DNA from: Neorhizobium alkalisoli
Lineage (GTDB): Bacteria; Pseudomonadota; Alphaproteobacteria; Rhizobiales; Rhizobiaceae
DNA: 64,000 nt
Assembly (NCBI RefSeq): GCF_007829835.1
Contig: NZ_VIWP01000007.1
Span: forward strand, 124,001-188,000
Reading direction: 5' to 3'
Numbering within the stretch: position 1 is the first letter of the stretch; every line of letters starts with the position of its first letter. The notes under the pieces are model-generated. The model made no database searches, was not told the DNA's origin, and saw only the letters and a program-made list of their open reading frames with translations. The position numbers were made by a program, and so were the translations under genes. Shown here one piece after another: positions 33,016 through 41,179 of the stretch.

Positions 33016-33636
33016 TCAACAGAAGCCGTTCAGCTTGAGGATCTTGTGGGCTTCGATCGAGGCGCGCAGCTGCTCTTCCGACGTACGGCTGCCGCCATTC
33101 GCGTCGGGATGCAGCATTTTCAGCCTTTCCTTGTAGCGGTTCCTGATCTCGTCAGGCGTCGCGTCTTCGGACAGGCCAAGCACATCGAAAGCCTTGGCTT
33201 CGAGCACGCGCAGCTTGCGCTTCTGCTGCTCGGCCTTTTTCGCCTCGCGTTCCTCTGCGGACTTGCGCGCGTTGACGACCCTGGCCGAGCCGGAACGGGC
33301 GGTCGAGGGAAGCGGCGGCTCCTCCGGCTGCACAAAAGTCTTGCCCATCGCCCGGCGGGCACCGGTCGCGGCTTCTTTCTGGTAACGGGCAACTTCGGGG
33401 CTCGAAAGCGCGCTCGAATAATTATAGCCCGCGTTATAGGCCTTCACATGCTCGATGCAGAACAGGAAGAACCGGCCTTCGGCCTCCTGGCCGACAGGTG
33501 CGCGATGCTGGCCGACACGGTCGCAGCCATCCCAATGACACTTCGGACCGATCGGTTCGCTGCTCTTCGGCTTTGCCTTGCTGCGGATCGGTTTGAGGCC
33601 AACAAAAATTTTTGAATCAGTCGTCATCGACGTCAT
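33016..33636 (-). CDS. J-domain (DnaJ-like) protein
   Basis: 206 residues. The C-terminal ~65 residues are a J domain: 'AFDVLGLSEDATPDEIRNRY' and the diagnostic HPD in 'KMLHPDANGGS'. The N-terminal part has 'CHWDGCDRVGQHRAPV' and 'FCIEHVKAYNAGYNY', a possible zinc-binding region conserved in alphaproteobacterial proteins of this type. It likely stimulates DnaK ATPase for a specific client. The start could be 33636 or 33627; neither has a strong ribosome site. Confidence 0.88.
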   Translation of the reverse strand: MTSMTTDSKIFVGLKPIRSKAKPKSSEPIGPKCHWDGCDRVGQHRAPVGQEAEGRFFLFCIEHVKAYNAGYNYSSALSSPEVARYQKEAATGARRAMGKTFVQPEEPPLPSTARSGSARVVNARKSAEEREAKKAEQQKRKLRVLEAKAFDVLGLSEDATPDEIRNRYKERLKMLHPDANGGSRTSEEQLRASIEAHKILKLNGFC

Positions 33637-33765
33637 ATGTAAAAATCATCGCCACGAGGCAAGACCCTATCGATCAACTCGACATGACGATTGTTATGTG
33701 ACGGTTGAAAAATTCAGAAGAACGCCAGAGTTGCGACAAAAAAGACGCTGCGACAGAAAAGAAAA

Positions 33766-33792
33766 GGGCTCGCCGAGTATATCGGCGAGCCC
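33766..33792 (-). terminator. Rho-independent terminator after chemoreceptor gene
   Basis: GGGCTCGCCGA (33766-33776) pairs perfectly with TCGGCGAGCCC (33782-33792) around a 5-base loop. Read leftward it is followed by TTTTCTTTTC. It lies just after the stop of the chemoreceptor gene. Confidence 0.9.
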
Positions 33793-33823
33793 CTGTCGAT
33801 GTTGCCGACGCTTGCCTTGCGGC

Positions 33824-35653
33824 TCAGGCGGCCCGGTAATGCGACGGGCGGCGGTTGTCCGACGCTGCGCCCTCGCCGAGCCGGAAGGCCGAGAGAAGCT
33901 GCTGCAGATGCAGGCTCTGGTCGGCGAGCGTCTGGCTGGCGGCCGTCGTCTCTTCCACCATGGCGGCATTCTGCTGGGTCATCTGGTCCATCTGGTTGAC
34001 GGAGGAATTGATGTCCTGCAGCCCGTTCGACTGTTCGTGGGCAGCCGTTGCGATCGTCTCGACATGGGCTTTGACCCGCTCGACGAGCTCAGCGATCTCG
34101 ACCAGCGCATCGCCGGTGGAGCGCACCAGCGCCACGCCGCCTTCGACCTCGCGGGCCGAATTGCCGATCAGTTCCTTGATCTCCCTGGCGGCCGTTGCCG
34201 AACGCTGGGCAAGTTCGCGGACTTCCTGCGCCACGACCGCAAAACCCCTGCCCGCCTCGCCCGCACGTGCTGCCTCGACACCGGCATTCAGCGCAAGCAG
34301 ATTGGTCTGGAAGGCGATCTCGTCGATGACCGACAGGATCTGGCTGATACGGCTCGAGGATTCCTCGATGCGGCCCATGGCGTCGATCGCATTGCGGACG
34401 ATCGCGCCGGAACGGCTGGCGCTGGCCTTGGTTTCGCTCACCATGCCGCGCGCCTCATGCGCCCGTTCGGCCGCCGTGCGTACGGTTGCGGTGATCTCGT
34501 CGAGCGCCGCCGCCGTCTCCTCCAGAGCGGCCGCCTGCTGTTCGGTGCGGCGGGCAAGATTGCCCGTGGCGGACGAAATGTCGGCTGCGCTTTCGCGCAC
34601 GACAAAGCCGGTCTCGGAAATCGCGCCGACTGCGCTCTTGAGCGCGCCCACTGCGGCATTGAAGTCGGCGCGGATCTTGGCGTAATCCTCGCCGATATCG
34701 GCAAGCGAAACCGACAGGTCGCCATCGGCCAGACCTTCGAGCGCACGACCGAGCTCGGTCATCGCCCGCGACTGGCGGTCGGCGGTGGCGCCACGCAGGC
34801 GCTCCGTCTCGAAACGTTCGTCGGCGATCGCCCGCTGCTGGTCGGCCTCGCGACGCTGCAGGGCCGAACGTTCCTCGACGCTATCGCGCAACACGAGAAG
34901 TGCACGGGCCATATCGCCGATCTCGTTCTTTTCGTCGGTGCAGGGCACGGCCACTTTCGACTGGCCGGAGGCAATCGACTGCAGGACCTGCTTGACCCCG
35001 TCGAGCGGTTTCGTGACGCTTTTCACCGCAAACCAGGCGCCGAGAACCAGAAGCAGCGCGCCGACGGCAAAGATGCCGGCGAAACGCAGCGCGTCCTGGC
35101 GGAACATGGCCTGCAGGTCATCCGTATAGACGCCCGTGCCGACCACCCAGCCCCAGGGGGCAAAGCCGATCACGTGCGAATATTTTTCGACCGGCTGGTC
35201 GGCACCGGGTTTCGGCCAGTAATAGTCGACAAAACCCTGGCCGCTCGCCTTCACCACGTTGACGAATTCGACGAACAGGAATTTGCCGTTCGGATCCTTG
35301 TTCTGGCTGAGATCGGTGCCGTTCATTTCCGGCTTGATCGGATGCATAATCATGCGCGGCTGCATGTCGTTGATCCAAAAGTATCCGGAGCCGCCGGCAT
35401 AGCGCATCGCGCCGATCGCGGCCTTTGCTTCGGTCTGCGCCTGATCGCGCGTCATCGCGCCAGAGGCTTCCAGCGCCTGATAACGCTTCAGCATCGAAAG
35501 CGCATTGTCATCCATCTGAGCCAGCCCCGCCTTGCGCTCCCGTTCCGACGAGCGATAGCTCTGGAACAGGCTGAAGGTCAGTGCGCCGCCGAGAATGACG
35601 AGCGAAAGCAGAATGAGACTGTATAGTCGCCAGGATATGGTCAGGCGCTTCAT
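33824..35653 (-). CDS. Methyl-accepting chemotaxis protein with sCache_2 sensor
   Basis: 609 residues; GGAGGGG lies 8 bases before the ATG. Helix 1 (residues ~11-31) and helix 2 (~190-210) flank a periplasmic single Cache domain ('GSGYFWINDMQPRMIMHP', 'WPKPGADQPVEKYSHVIGF'). A HAMP segment follows helix 2, then the signalling domain with the hairpin tip 'FQTNLLALNAGVEAARAGEA' and 'GRGFAVVAQEVRELAQRS'. The ligand is not predictable; sCache_2 domains often bind small organic acids. There is no canonical C-terminal CheR pentapeptide. Monocistronic, ending in the terminator at 33766-33792. Confidence 0.93.
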   Translation of the reverse strand: MKRLTISWRLYSLILLSLVILGGALTFSLFQSYRSSERERKAGLAQMDDNALSMLKRYQALEASGAMTRDQAQTEAKAAIGAMRYAGGSGYFWINDMQPRMIMHPIKPEMNGTDLSQNKDPNGKFLFVEFVNVVKASGQGFVDYYWPKPGADQPVEKYSHVIGFAPWGWVVGTGVYTDDLQAMFRQDALRFAGIFAVGALLLVLGAWFAVKSVTKPLDGVKQVLQSIASGQSKVAVPCTDEKNEIGDMARALLVLRDSVEERSALQRREADQQRAIADERFETERLRGATADRQSRAMTELGRALEGLADGDLSVSLADIGEDYAKIRADFNAAVGALKSAVGAISETGFVVRESAADISSATGNLARRTEQQAAALEETAAALDEITATVRTAAERAHEARGMVSETKASASRSGAIVRNAIDAMGRIEESSSRISQILSVIDEIAFQTNLLALNAGVEAARAGEAGRGFAVVAQEVRELAQRSATAAREIKELIGNSAREVEGGVALVRSTGDALVEIAELVERVKAHVETIATAAHEQSNGLQDINSSVNQMDQMTQQNAAMVEETTAASQTLADQSLHLQQLLSAFRLGEGAASDNRRPSHYRAA

Positions 35654-35898
35654 TATAGTTTCCCCTCCAACAAAATTCTCTCAAATTCTAATGAAAGAGG
35701 GTTACCAGGTAGTGAAATGATGCTTTTCGCACCCGATGAGTGCATTAGCGCCAGCGAATTACTTGAAATCCAAGATGTATTGCCGGTAGCGGCATGCAAT
35801 GGGCAGATAGAACCATTCCAAAAAACAGGCTGGGATTTCGTGCGATCTGTGTCTAGGTTCGCGCGGGAGGACCTTTTTCCGATCATCAGGGACACGAC

Positions 35899-36324
35899 AT
35901 GACAGACACCACAAAGCCCGCCGACAAGCCGGCAAGCAATGCCTCTGGCAAACCCACCGGCGAACTGACCCTTCGCACCCTTGCCATGCCGGCAGACGCC
36001 AATCCCGCCGGCGACATTTTTGGCGGCTGGGTCATGGCCCAGATGGACTTGGCAAGCGGCATCCGCGCCGGCGAGCGCGCCCGTGGCCGCGTTGCGACCG
36101 TGGCCGTCAAGGAAATGGCCTTCGAACTGCCGGTCAAGATCGGCGATACGCTCAGCATCTATACCGACATCGTCCGCGTCGGCCGCACCTCGATCACGCT
36201 CACCGTCGAAGCCTGGGCCCAGCGCTCCCGCCACAGCATTCTGGAAAAGGTCACCGCCGGCACGTTCATCATGGTCGCCATGGATGCGCAGGGCAAGCCG
36301 ATGCCGGTACCGGCGGAAGAGTGA
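35899..36324 (+). CDS. YciA-type acyl-CoA thioesterase
   Basis: A 141-residue hot-dog fold protein. 'DANPAGDIFGGWVMAQMDLA' is the catalytic helix signature of YciA/ACOT thioesterases and 'VAVKEMAFELPVKIGDTLSI' the central strand. The first ~20 residues are a Lys/Ala/Pro-rich extension. It hydrolyses short to medium acyl-CoAs, keeping free CoA available. It lies alone between the chemoreceptor and the ArsR operon. Confidence 0.9.
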   Translation: MTDTTKPADKPASNASGKPTGELTLRTLAMPADANPAGDIFGGWVMAQMDLASGIRAGERARGRVATVAVKEMAFELPVKIGDTLSIYTDIVRVGRTSITLTVEAWAQRSRHSILEKVTAGTFIMVAMDAQGKPMPVPAEE

Positions 36325-36382
36325 CCCTGATGGCCCGAGACATCACGCTCTGTCCCCTCTCCCTGTAACAGGCGCCGATCAC

Positions 36383-36460
36383 AAAACTTAGCCAAACGGG
36401 AAAGTTTCTCCTTGACCGGCATCGGGCGCCGGTCAATACTTTTCCACATGGCTAAGTTTT
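36383..36460. promoter_or_regulatory. Two nested perfect inverted repeats at the ArsR operon start
   Basis: AAAACTTAGCCA (36383-36394) and TGGCTAAGTTTT (36449-36460) form a perfect 12-base inverted repeat whose right arm overlaps the ArsR start codon. Inside it, TTGACCGGC (36412-36420) and GCCGGTCAA (36428-36436) form a perfect 9-base inverted repeat. This is the likely operator of the ArsR repressor or a long mRNA leader hairpin. Confidence 0.65.
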
Positions 36461-36783
36461 CAACCGATCTCGACCGCGCCTTTTCCGCCCTTGGCGATCC
36501 GACCCGACGGGCGATCGTCAGCCGCCTGTGCGAAGGGCCGAAATCCGTCAGCGAACTGTCGGAACCATTCGAACTCGCACTTCCATCACTGCTCAAGCAT
36601 GTGCGCGTGCTGGAGGAGAGCGGCCTCATCGTCTCCGAAAAAACCGGACGCGTCAGAACCTGCCGGATCGAACCGGAAGCGTTGCAGGCGACGGAAGCGT
36701 GGCTCGGGCAGCATATCGCGACCTGGGAACGGCGCCTTGACCGGATGGAAGCGCATATCCAACGCATGAAAAGGGAGGATTGA
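36448..36783 (+). CDS. ArsR-family transcriptional regulator
   Basis: 111 residues from ATG 36448. The winged HTH is 'FSALGDPTRRAIVSRLCEG' with recognition helix 'LALPSLLKHVRVLEESGLI' and wing 'SEKTGRVRTCRIE'. There is no metal-binding ELCVCDL-type motif, so it belongs to the non-metal branch usually paired with an SRPBCC/AHA1 protein, exactly as here (3 bases to the next gene). It probably represses its own operon through the inverted repeats that span its start. Confidence 0.9.
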   Translation: MAKFSTDLDRAFSALGDPTRRAIVSRLCEGPKSVSELSEPFELALPSLLKHVRVLEESGLIVSEKTGRVRTCRIEPEALQATEAWLGQHIATWERRLDRMEAHIQRMKRED

Positions 36784-36786
36784 ACC

Positions 36787-37290
36787 GTGAGCGACCTGAT
36801 CCAAAATTCCGATTCCGCCTGGCGCGACTGGCCGATCGATCGCGAGATCGTTCTCAGCCGCCTGATCGATGCACCGCGCGATCTCGTTTATGCCGCCTGG
36901 ACGGATCCGGATCAGATCCAGGCGTGGTTTGGGCCGGAAGGGTTTGCGATAGAAACGAAAGAGATCGACCTTCGACAGGGCGGTATCTGGCGCTTCGACA
37001 TGGTCGCCCCCGATGGCACCCGCTACACCAACCGGATGGTTTTTCTGCGCATGAAAACCCCGGCGCTGATCGAGGTCGAACACGGGTCCGACGAGGACGA
37101 AGACCCCGGCAAGTTCCGCATGCTCGTCACCTTCGACGAGCAGAGTGATGGCAAGACCGTGCTGACGCTGCGTCAGATGCATCCGTCGAAAGCGCAGAGA
37201 GACGGAGCAATCGGTTTTGGCGCCGTCGAATATGGCGGCCAGACATTGGCGAAGCTGGCGCGGCATGTTGCGGGGCGCAAAGGCCGATAA
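36787..37290 (+). CDS. SRPBCC/AHA1-domain protein
   Basis: 167 residues starting with GTG at 36787, three bases after the ArsR stop. 'REIVLSRLIDAPRDLVYAAW' and 'QAWFGPEGFAIETKEIDL' with 'GGIWRFDMVAPDG' are the opening strands of the AHA1/START-like hydrophobic-ligand fold. The pair ArsR-SRPBCC is very common in proteobacteria; the SRPBCC protein binds an unknown small hydrophobic molecule or has hydrolase-like activity. A perfect hairpin at 37304-37329 follows. Confidence 0.9.
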   Translation: MSDLIQNSDSAWRDWPIDREIVLSRLIDAPRDLVYAAWTDPDQIQAWFGPEGFAIETKEIDLRQGGIWRFDMVAPDGTRYTNRMVFLRMKTPALIEVEHGSDEDEDPGKFRMLVTFDEQSDGKTVLTLRQMHPSKAQRDGAIGFGAVEYGGQTLAKLARHVAGRKGR

Positions 37291-37303
37291 GCCTGCAGCT
37301 CAA

Positions 37304-37329
37304 GGCAATCACCTGTCAAGGTGATTGCC
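37304..37329. repeat. Perfect 11-base inverted repeat
   Basis: GGCAATCACCT (37304-37314) and AGGTGATTGCC (37319-37329) pair perfectly around GTCA. No T-run follows, so it is not a classical intrinsic terminator. It may be a 3' stabiliser of the ArsR operon mRNA or a protein-binding site. Confidence 0.6.
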
Positions 37330-37373
37330 CGTCAGGTTGACTCCGGGCAGGACCGCAGCAACTTTGCATAGCC

Positions 37374-38125
37374 ATGGACGATAGACAGCGGCAGAGCCCG
37401 ACACGATCGTAAGCCTTCCCCTGTCGCTCGGCGCACATGCGCTGTTCGGCCTTCTGTTGCTGCTCTTCCTGCCCGTCCCGAAACAGACAGTTCCAGACCC
37501 CGAGCAGGATATCAGCGTCGAGATCGTCACGCCGGAACAGGTGCCGGACGCTTCGGCCGAAGAGACAACGCGTGCCGCCCCGAAATCGGCAGCGCTCTCG
37601 CCGTTGCAAGCTCCACCGGCTCCAGGGAGCGAAGACTTCGTCCCTCGCACTGCGCCACCTCCGCCCTCGCCTCAATCCCCGCTGGCAGCTATGCCGGAAC
37701 CGGCGATTGCACCTCTCGCCGCTCCGGCAGGGCGCATCAAGGCGACAACGCTGCTTTCGGCAAAAACGCTCGCCGATCCGCGCAGCTGGCAGGCACGCGC
37801 CTCGCTGCAGCAATTGTCGGGCGCTGACCGTCTGGAACAGATCTGCAATCTCGAAGCGATGGAACAGGTTCGCGCCTGGAATGCGGATTACCGGCCGGAC
37901 GCGGTCGTCGCCTATGCCATGGCTGAATCGAGGCTTTCCGGGCGAACAGTCGATGCGCCGGGTGCCGCCATCCGCAGCAAGAAGCGCTGGTATGCAATCA
38001 GCTATACCTGCACCACGGCAGCGACGACCGAAGAGGTCGTCTCGTTCGAATTCGAAATGGGCGCCGAAATTCCGGAAGACCAGTGGGCGGAGCACAGCCT
38101 GTTTTCCGGCACGTCCGTCGACTAA
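37374..38125 (+). CDS. DUF930 protein with apparent N-terminal frameshift
   Basis: From 37385 on the frame reads a hydrophobic segment ('LGAHALFGLLLLLFLP'), a Pro/Ala-rich linker and a C-terminal DUF930 domain ('LEQICNLEAMEQVRAWNAD', 'VVAYAMAESRLSGRTVD', 'FEMGAEIPEDQWAEH'). This frame has no ATG or GTG before the membrane helix, only TTG at 37457 inside it. An ATG at 37374 in another frame gives nine plausible residues and then hits a stop at 37410. One extra C in the CCC at 37397-37399 would join the two parts. Either a real frameshift or a sequencing error. Its stop overlaps the convergent DUF1501 gene. Confidence 0.75.
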
Positions 38126-39330
38126 CCTTTGAGATAGACCGAAGACGTATCAAAACTCAGCCCCGGAAACACTTTTGTCGTCAGCGTGTTGGGGCTGATG
38201 TTGAACTGCTTGTAGAGCATGGCGGCTGCGATCTCGCGGATATCGCCGGTCGGCATCAGGTCGCGCTGGTCGAGCAGCTTGTCCTCGGCGAGACCCGGCC
38301 AGCGGGAAAGAACCTTGCCACCCGGCACCGCGCCGCCGGCCAGAACCGCAAGTCCGCCGGTGCCATGGTCTGTGCCATTGGTGCCGTTCTCACGCGCCGT
38401 GCGGCCGAATTCGGTCATCGCCAGAACGACCGTGTTTTTCCAGGCATCACCTAGCGCCTGTTTCAAGGTCGTGATGGCGGTGGCGAGTTCTCCCGCCGCC
38501 TTGGCGAACTGGTTGCGCTGGCCGACATGGGTGTCCCAGCCATTGATCGAGAAACTGGCGATGCGATAATCCTTGCGCAGCATGCCGCCGGCGAGTTGCG
38601 CCATGTCGGCAATTCCGGCACCGCGTTTCTCGTCGCCGGAAAAGGCACCGGCTGCGGACAGCGCCGTCTGCTTCGCCTCTTCCATCACTTTGGCAAAGGC
38701 CGGATCGCCGGCGTAAAGACGATCGAGAAAGGCGATCTCGTCATCGGCGAGCGCCAGATCGCTCTGGCTCGACCAGCTGTCGGAACTGTTCGGGCCGGTC
38801 AGGATCAGTTCCATCGAAGTATTGATATCGATGGCACGGCGGCTGTCGGAGCGCGGGATGGAGGCGAGCGTGCGGTTCAGCCAGCCGGTCTTCTGTTCCT
38901 TGGCCATGCCGCCGGTTTCCAGAATGTCCTGCCCGTCAAAATGGCTGCGCTGGTCGCGATAGGGCGTCGAGACCGCATGCACGAAGGCAAGCTCGCCCGC
39001 CTGAAACAGTGGCAGCAAGGCCGAGGCGGCCGGATTGAGGCCGTAAAAGCCGTCGAGATCGAGCAGCCCCGTATCCGGCGTCATCCCGAGTTTCGGCCGC
39101 AGCGCCGCATAGGCCGGATCACCATAGGGCTGGACGAGATCGAGCCCATCCATGGCACCGCGCAGGATGATCGTGACGAAACGGTTGTCGCCCGGCATGG
39201 CGGCGAAAGTCACCGGGGTCAGGACGGGGCTCGCGGCCACGCAACAGGCACCGGCGAGAAAGCCGCGCCGCGACAGTCTGCCTCCCTCTTGGCCGATACC
39301 CCCAAGGCTGATGCCTTTAAAAAGGTCCAT
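38122..39330 (-). CDS. DUF1501 family Tat-exported protein
   Basis: About 402 residues. AGGAG precedes ATG 39330 at good spacing; ATG 39336 would instead overlap the upstream stop as ATGA. The N-terminus has a twin-arginine signal 'RLSRRGFLAGACCVAAS'. The body is DUF1501, related to the alkaline phosphatase/sulfatase fold: 'FVTIILRGAMDGLDLVQPYG', 'SHFDGQDILETGG', 'VVLAMTEFGRTARENGTNG', 'TDHGTGGLAVLAGG'. DUF1501 genes are habitually paired with DUF1800, as here. The function is unknown; the protein should be periplasmic. Confidence 0.9.
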   Translation of the reverse strand: MDLFKGISLGGIGQEGGRLSRRGFLAGACCVAASPVLTPVTFAAMPGDNRFVTIILRGAMDGLDLVQPYGDPAYAALRPKLGMTPDTGLLDLDGFYGLNPAASALLPLFQAGELAFVHAVSTPYRDQRSHFDGQDILETGGMAKEQKTGWLNRTLASIPRSDSRRAIDINTSMELILTGPNSSDSWSSQSDLALADDEIAFLDRLYAGDPAFAKVMEEAKQTALSAAGAFSGDEKRGAGIADMAQLAGGMLRKDYRIASFSINGWDTHVGQRNQFAKAAGELATAITTLKQALGDAWKNTVVLAMTEFGRTARENGTNGTDHGTGGLAVLAGGAVPGGKVLSRWPGLAEDKLLDQRDLMPTGDIREIAAAMLYKQFNISPNTLTTKVFPGLSFDTSSVYLKG

Positions 39331-39332
39331 CG

Positions 39333-40808
39333 TCATCTCCTGTTGAACTCCGCAGAGGCGAGAACCATGGTGATGCCATGCACCCGGCTCGGCGCCTGGC
39401 TGATGATCTTTCGCGTCTGGGCGCTGGCCGCATCTCCGAGTGCCATCTCCAGAAAATCGGACGGATCCAGCTTCTGGGCAAAGACGCGGGCCACCATGCG
39501 CGACCAGGCAATACGTTCCGCAAGCTGGCTTGCCGAAAGCCAGGCTTCCTCGGTATCGGCAAAACCGGCCGGGCTCGGCGGCTGCCAGATCGGCTGGCCC
39601 ATGCGCTGAAGCGCACCCAAAGTCAGTGATTTTGCCCTGTTTGCCTTGCGCTTGGCATTTTCCTTGGCGGCCTCGCCACCGGCCAATGCAATCGCCTTGC
39701 CGACCGGACCGCCATCCTCGGCATTGTCGTCGATATCCTTGAGCATGCTCGCAAAACTCTCGTCCGGCAGGTCCAGCGCCCTGAAACCGGAAACGACGAA
39801 TTCGAAAGGCTGCTTGATCTTGCGGCCCGGTTCGGACCAGGCACGCGGATGGGTGAGCATGGCGCGATAGACTTCGGTCAGGTCGCCGCCCGTCTTGGTC
39901 CAGGCCGCCATCATCACATCCGTGACGTCCTGCGGCGGTTCGTCGGCGATGAAATGGCGCACCAGCTTGGCGCAGACATGGCGGATCGTGGCCGGATTAT
40001 TGGCCAGATCCTCCAGCATCAGCATGTGATCCTGGCCGCTTCCTTCCTCGTCGTCATATTCACGTCCGAGCAGCGAGATCGGACCCTCTTCGGCAAAACG
40101 CGGCCGATAGATGACGTCGAGACCGCGATTGTCGACGGAAAGGCCGGTGAGGATCAGCGCTGCCGCCCGGACATCGCCCTGGCTGTAACCGCTGCCGACT
40201 CCGAGCGTGTGCAGTTCCAGAAGTTCGCGGCCGAGATTTTCGTTGAGGCCGCGCCTGCCCTTCTGGCCGGCGACCGAATCCGGCCCGACGCTCTGCGTCT
40301 GGTCGAGATAGATCAGCATGGCCGGATGCAGCACGGCCGCCTTCAGCAGTTTCGAGAAGGAACCGCCGAGATTGGGGCGGATCGCCTCCGCCTCGTAAAG
40401 CGGCACGACCATGCGCATCGGCAGGGATTTCAGCGCGCTGGTGGAAAAATGATCGGTCCAGAAGGTGGCGAGCCGCTCGTAGAAACCGAGCGGCGACTGC
40501 ACCGACTGGACAAGCCTTGCCATCGCATCCTGCCGGTAGATGCGCTGGGCATCCCGCTGGGTCTGCTTGCGGATATCCTCGTTCGGCTTTCCGTCCTTGG
40601 CGGCCTTCGCCTCGGCGGCCCTCAGCGAGATGATTCGCGTTGCCGCCTCGCGCCGTCCGGAAATGCCTTCGCGGGGAAAACGCGGTTTTGCCACGACACC
40701 GCGGCGGATCTGGGCCAGAAGTGCATCCGGATCCGACGGCATGTCGCTGCCAGGCCGCAGGCCGTAGCCGAAGCGGATCGCAGCCAATGTCGGATCAGAA
40801 AGCGCCAT
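39333..40808 (-). CDS. DUF1800 family protein
   Basis: 491 residues from ATG 40808 (GGGAG upstream). 'RFGYGLRPGSD' at the N-terminus, 'LATFWTDHFSTS', 'NENLGRELLELHTLGVGSGYS' and 'LVRHFIADEPP' are DUF1800 signatures. It lacks a clear signal peptide, unlike many members, so it may be exported together with its Tat-bearing DUF1501 partner encoded 2 bases downstream. That last point is a guess. The biochemical role of the pair is unknown. Confidence 0.9.
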   Translation of the reverse strand: MALSDPTLAAIRFGYGLRPGSDMPSDPDALLAQIRRGVVAKPRFPREGISGRREAATRIISLRAAEAKAAKDGKPNEDIRKQTQRDAQRIYRQDAMARLVQSVQSPLGFYERLATFWTDHFSTSALKSLPMRMVVPLYEAEAIRPNLGGSFSKLLKAAVLHPAMLIYLDQTQSVGPDSVAGQKGRRGLNENLGRELLELHTLGVGSGYSQGDVRAAALILTGLSVDNRGLDVIYRPRFAEEGPISLLGREYDDEEGSGQDHMLMLEDLANNPATIRHVCAKLVRHFIADEPPQDVTDVMMAAWTKTGGDLTEVYRAMLTHPRAWSEPGRKIKQPFEFVVSGFRALDLPDESFASMLKDIDDNAEDGGPVGKAIALAGGEAAKENAKRKANRAKSLTLGALQRMGQPIWQPPSPAGFADTEEAWLSASQLAERIAWSRMVARVFAQKLDPSDFLEMALGDAASAQTRKIISQAPSRVHGITMVLASAEFNRR

Positions 40809-41179
40809 ACAAACCACTCCCGGTTGTTTGAAATGAGATTCGAGGAGGAATGTGTCGGAAACGTTCGAAAATTGAGGCGGTTTCGCGACATGGATAAATT
40901 GTAACGCGGGGACGAATTGGAATGCCGGCTTTGCCCGGTCTAGGTCCGAGAGTAAACCCCCGGTCGCGGCAAACTGGAAATCACCTGCGAGTGATAGCGA
41001 TGAAATGCCGACAGTCAGTCACAAATACTTACCCCTTCAGGATATTTCCAACCATATTGACGTTTGTCATTTCAAAAATATGCGCTTCAGAAGGATAAAA
41101 TTCCAGCAAGGCAAGACTTTATTATCAGCAATGCTGCATAATCGGCCCGGATACCGATAATACAAGGCCGGACAATCTG
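40809..41179. other. 371-base intergenic region between divergent genes
   Basis: Contains the upstream regions of the DUF1800/DUF1501 operon (leftward) and the GGDEF-EAL gene (rightward). The part from about 40980 to 41160 is noticeably richer in A and T than the flanking genes. I see no supported gene, RNA or repeat. Confidence 0.5.

Noticed and set aside
33578..35626. A 682-codon open frame on the plus strand
   Set aside because: Antisense to the chemoreceptor gene, which has a ribosome site, full domain set and terminator.
35717..35902. Possible 61-residue gene upstream of the thioesterase
   Set aside because: No ribosome site before its ATG, no recognisable product, and it overlaps the thioesterase start region.
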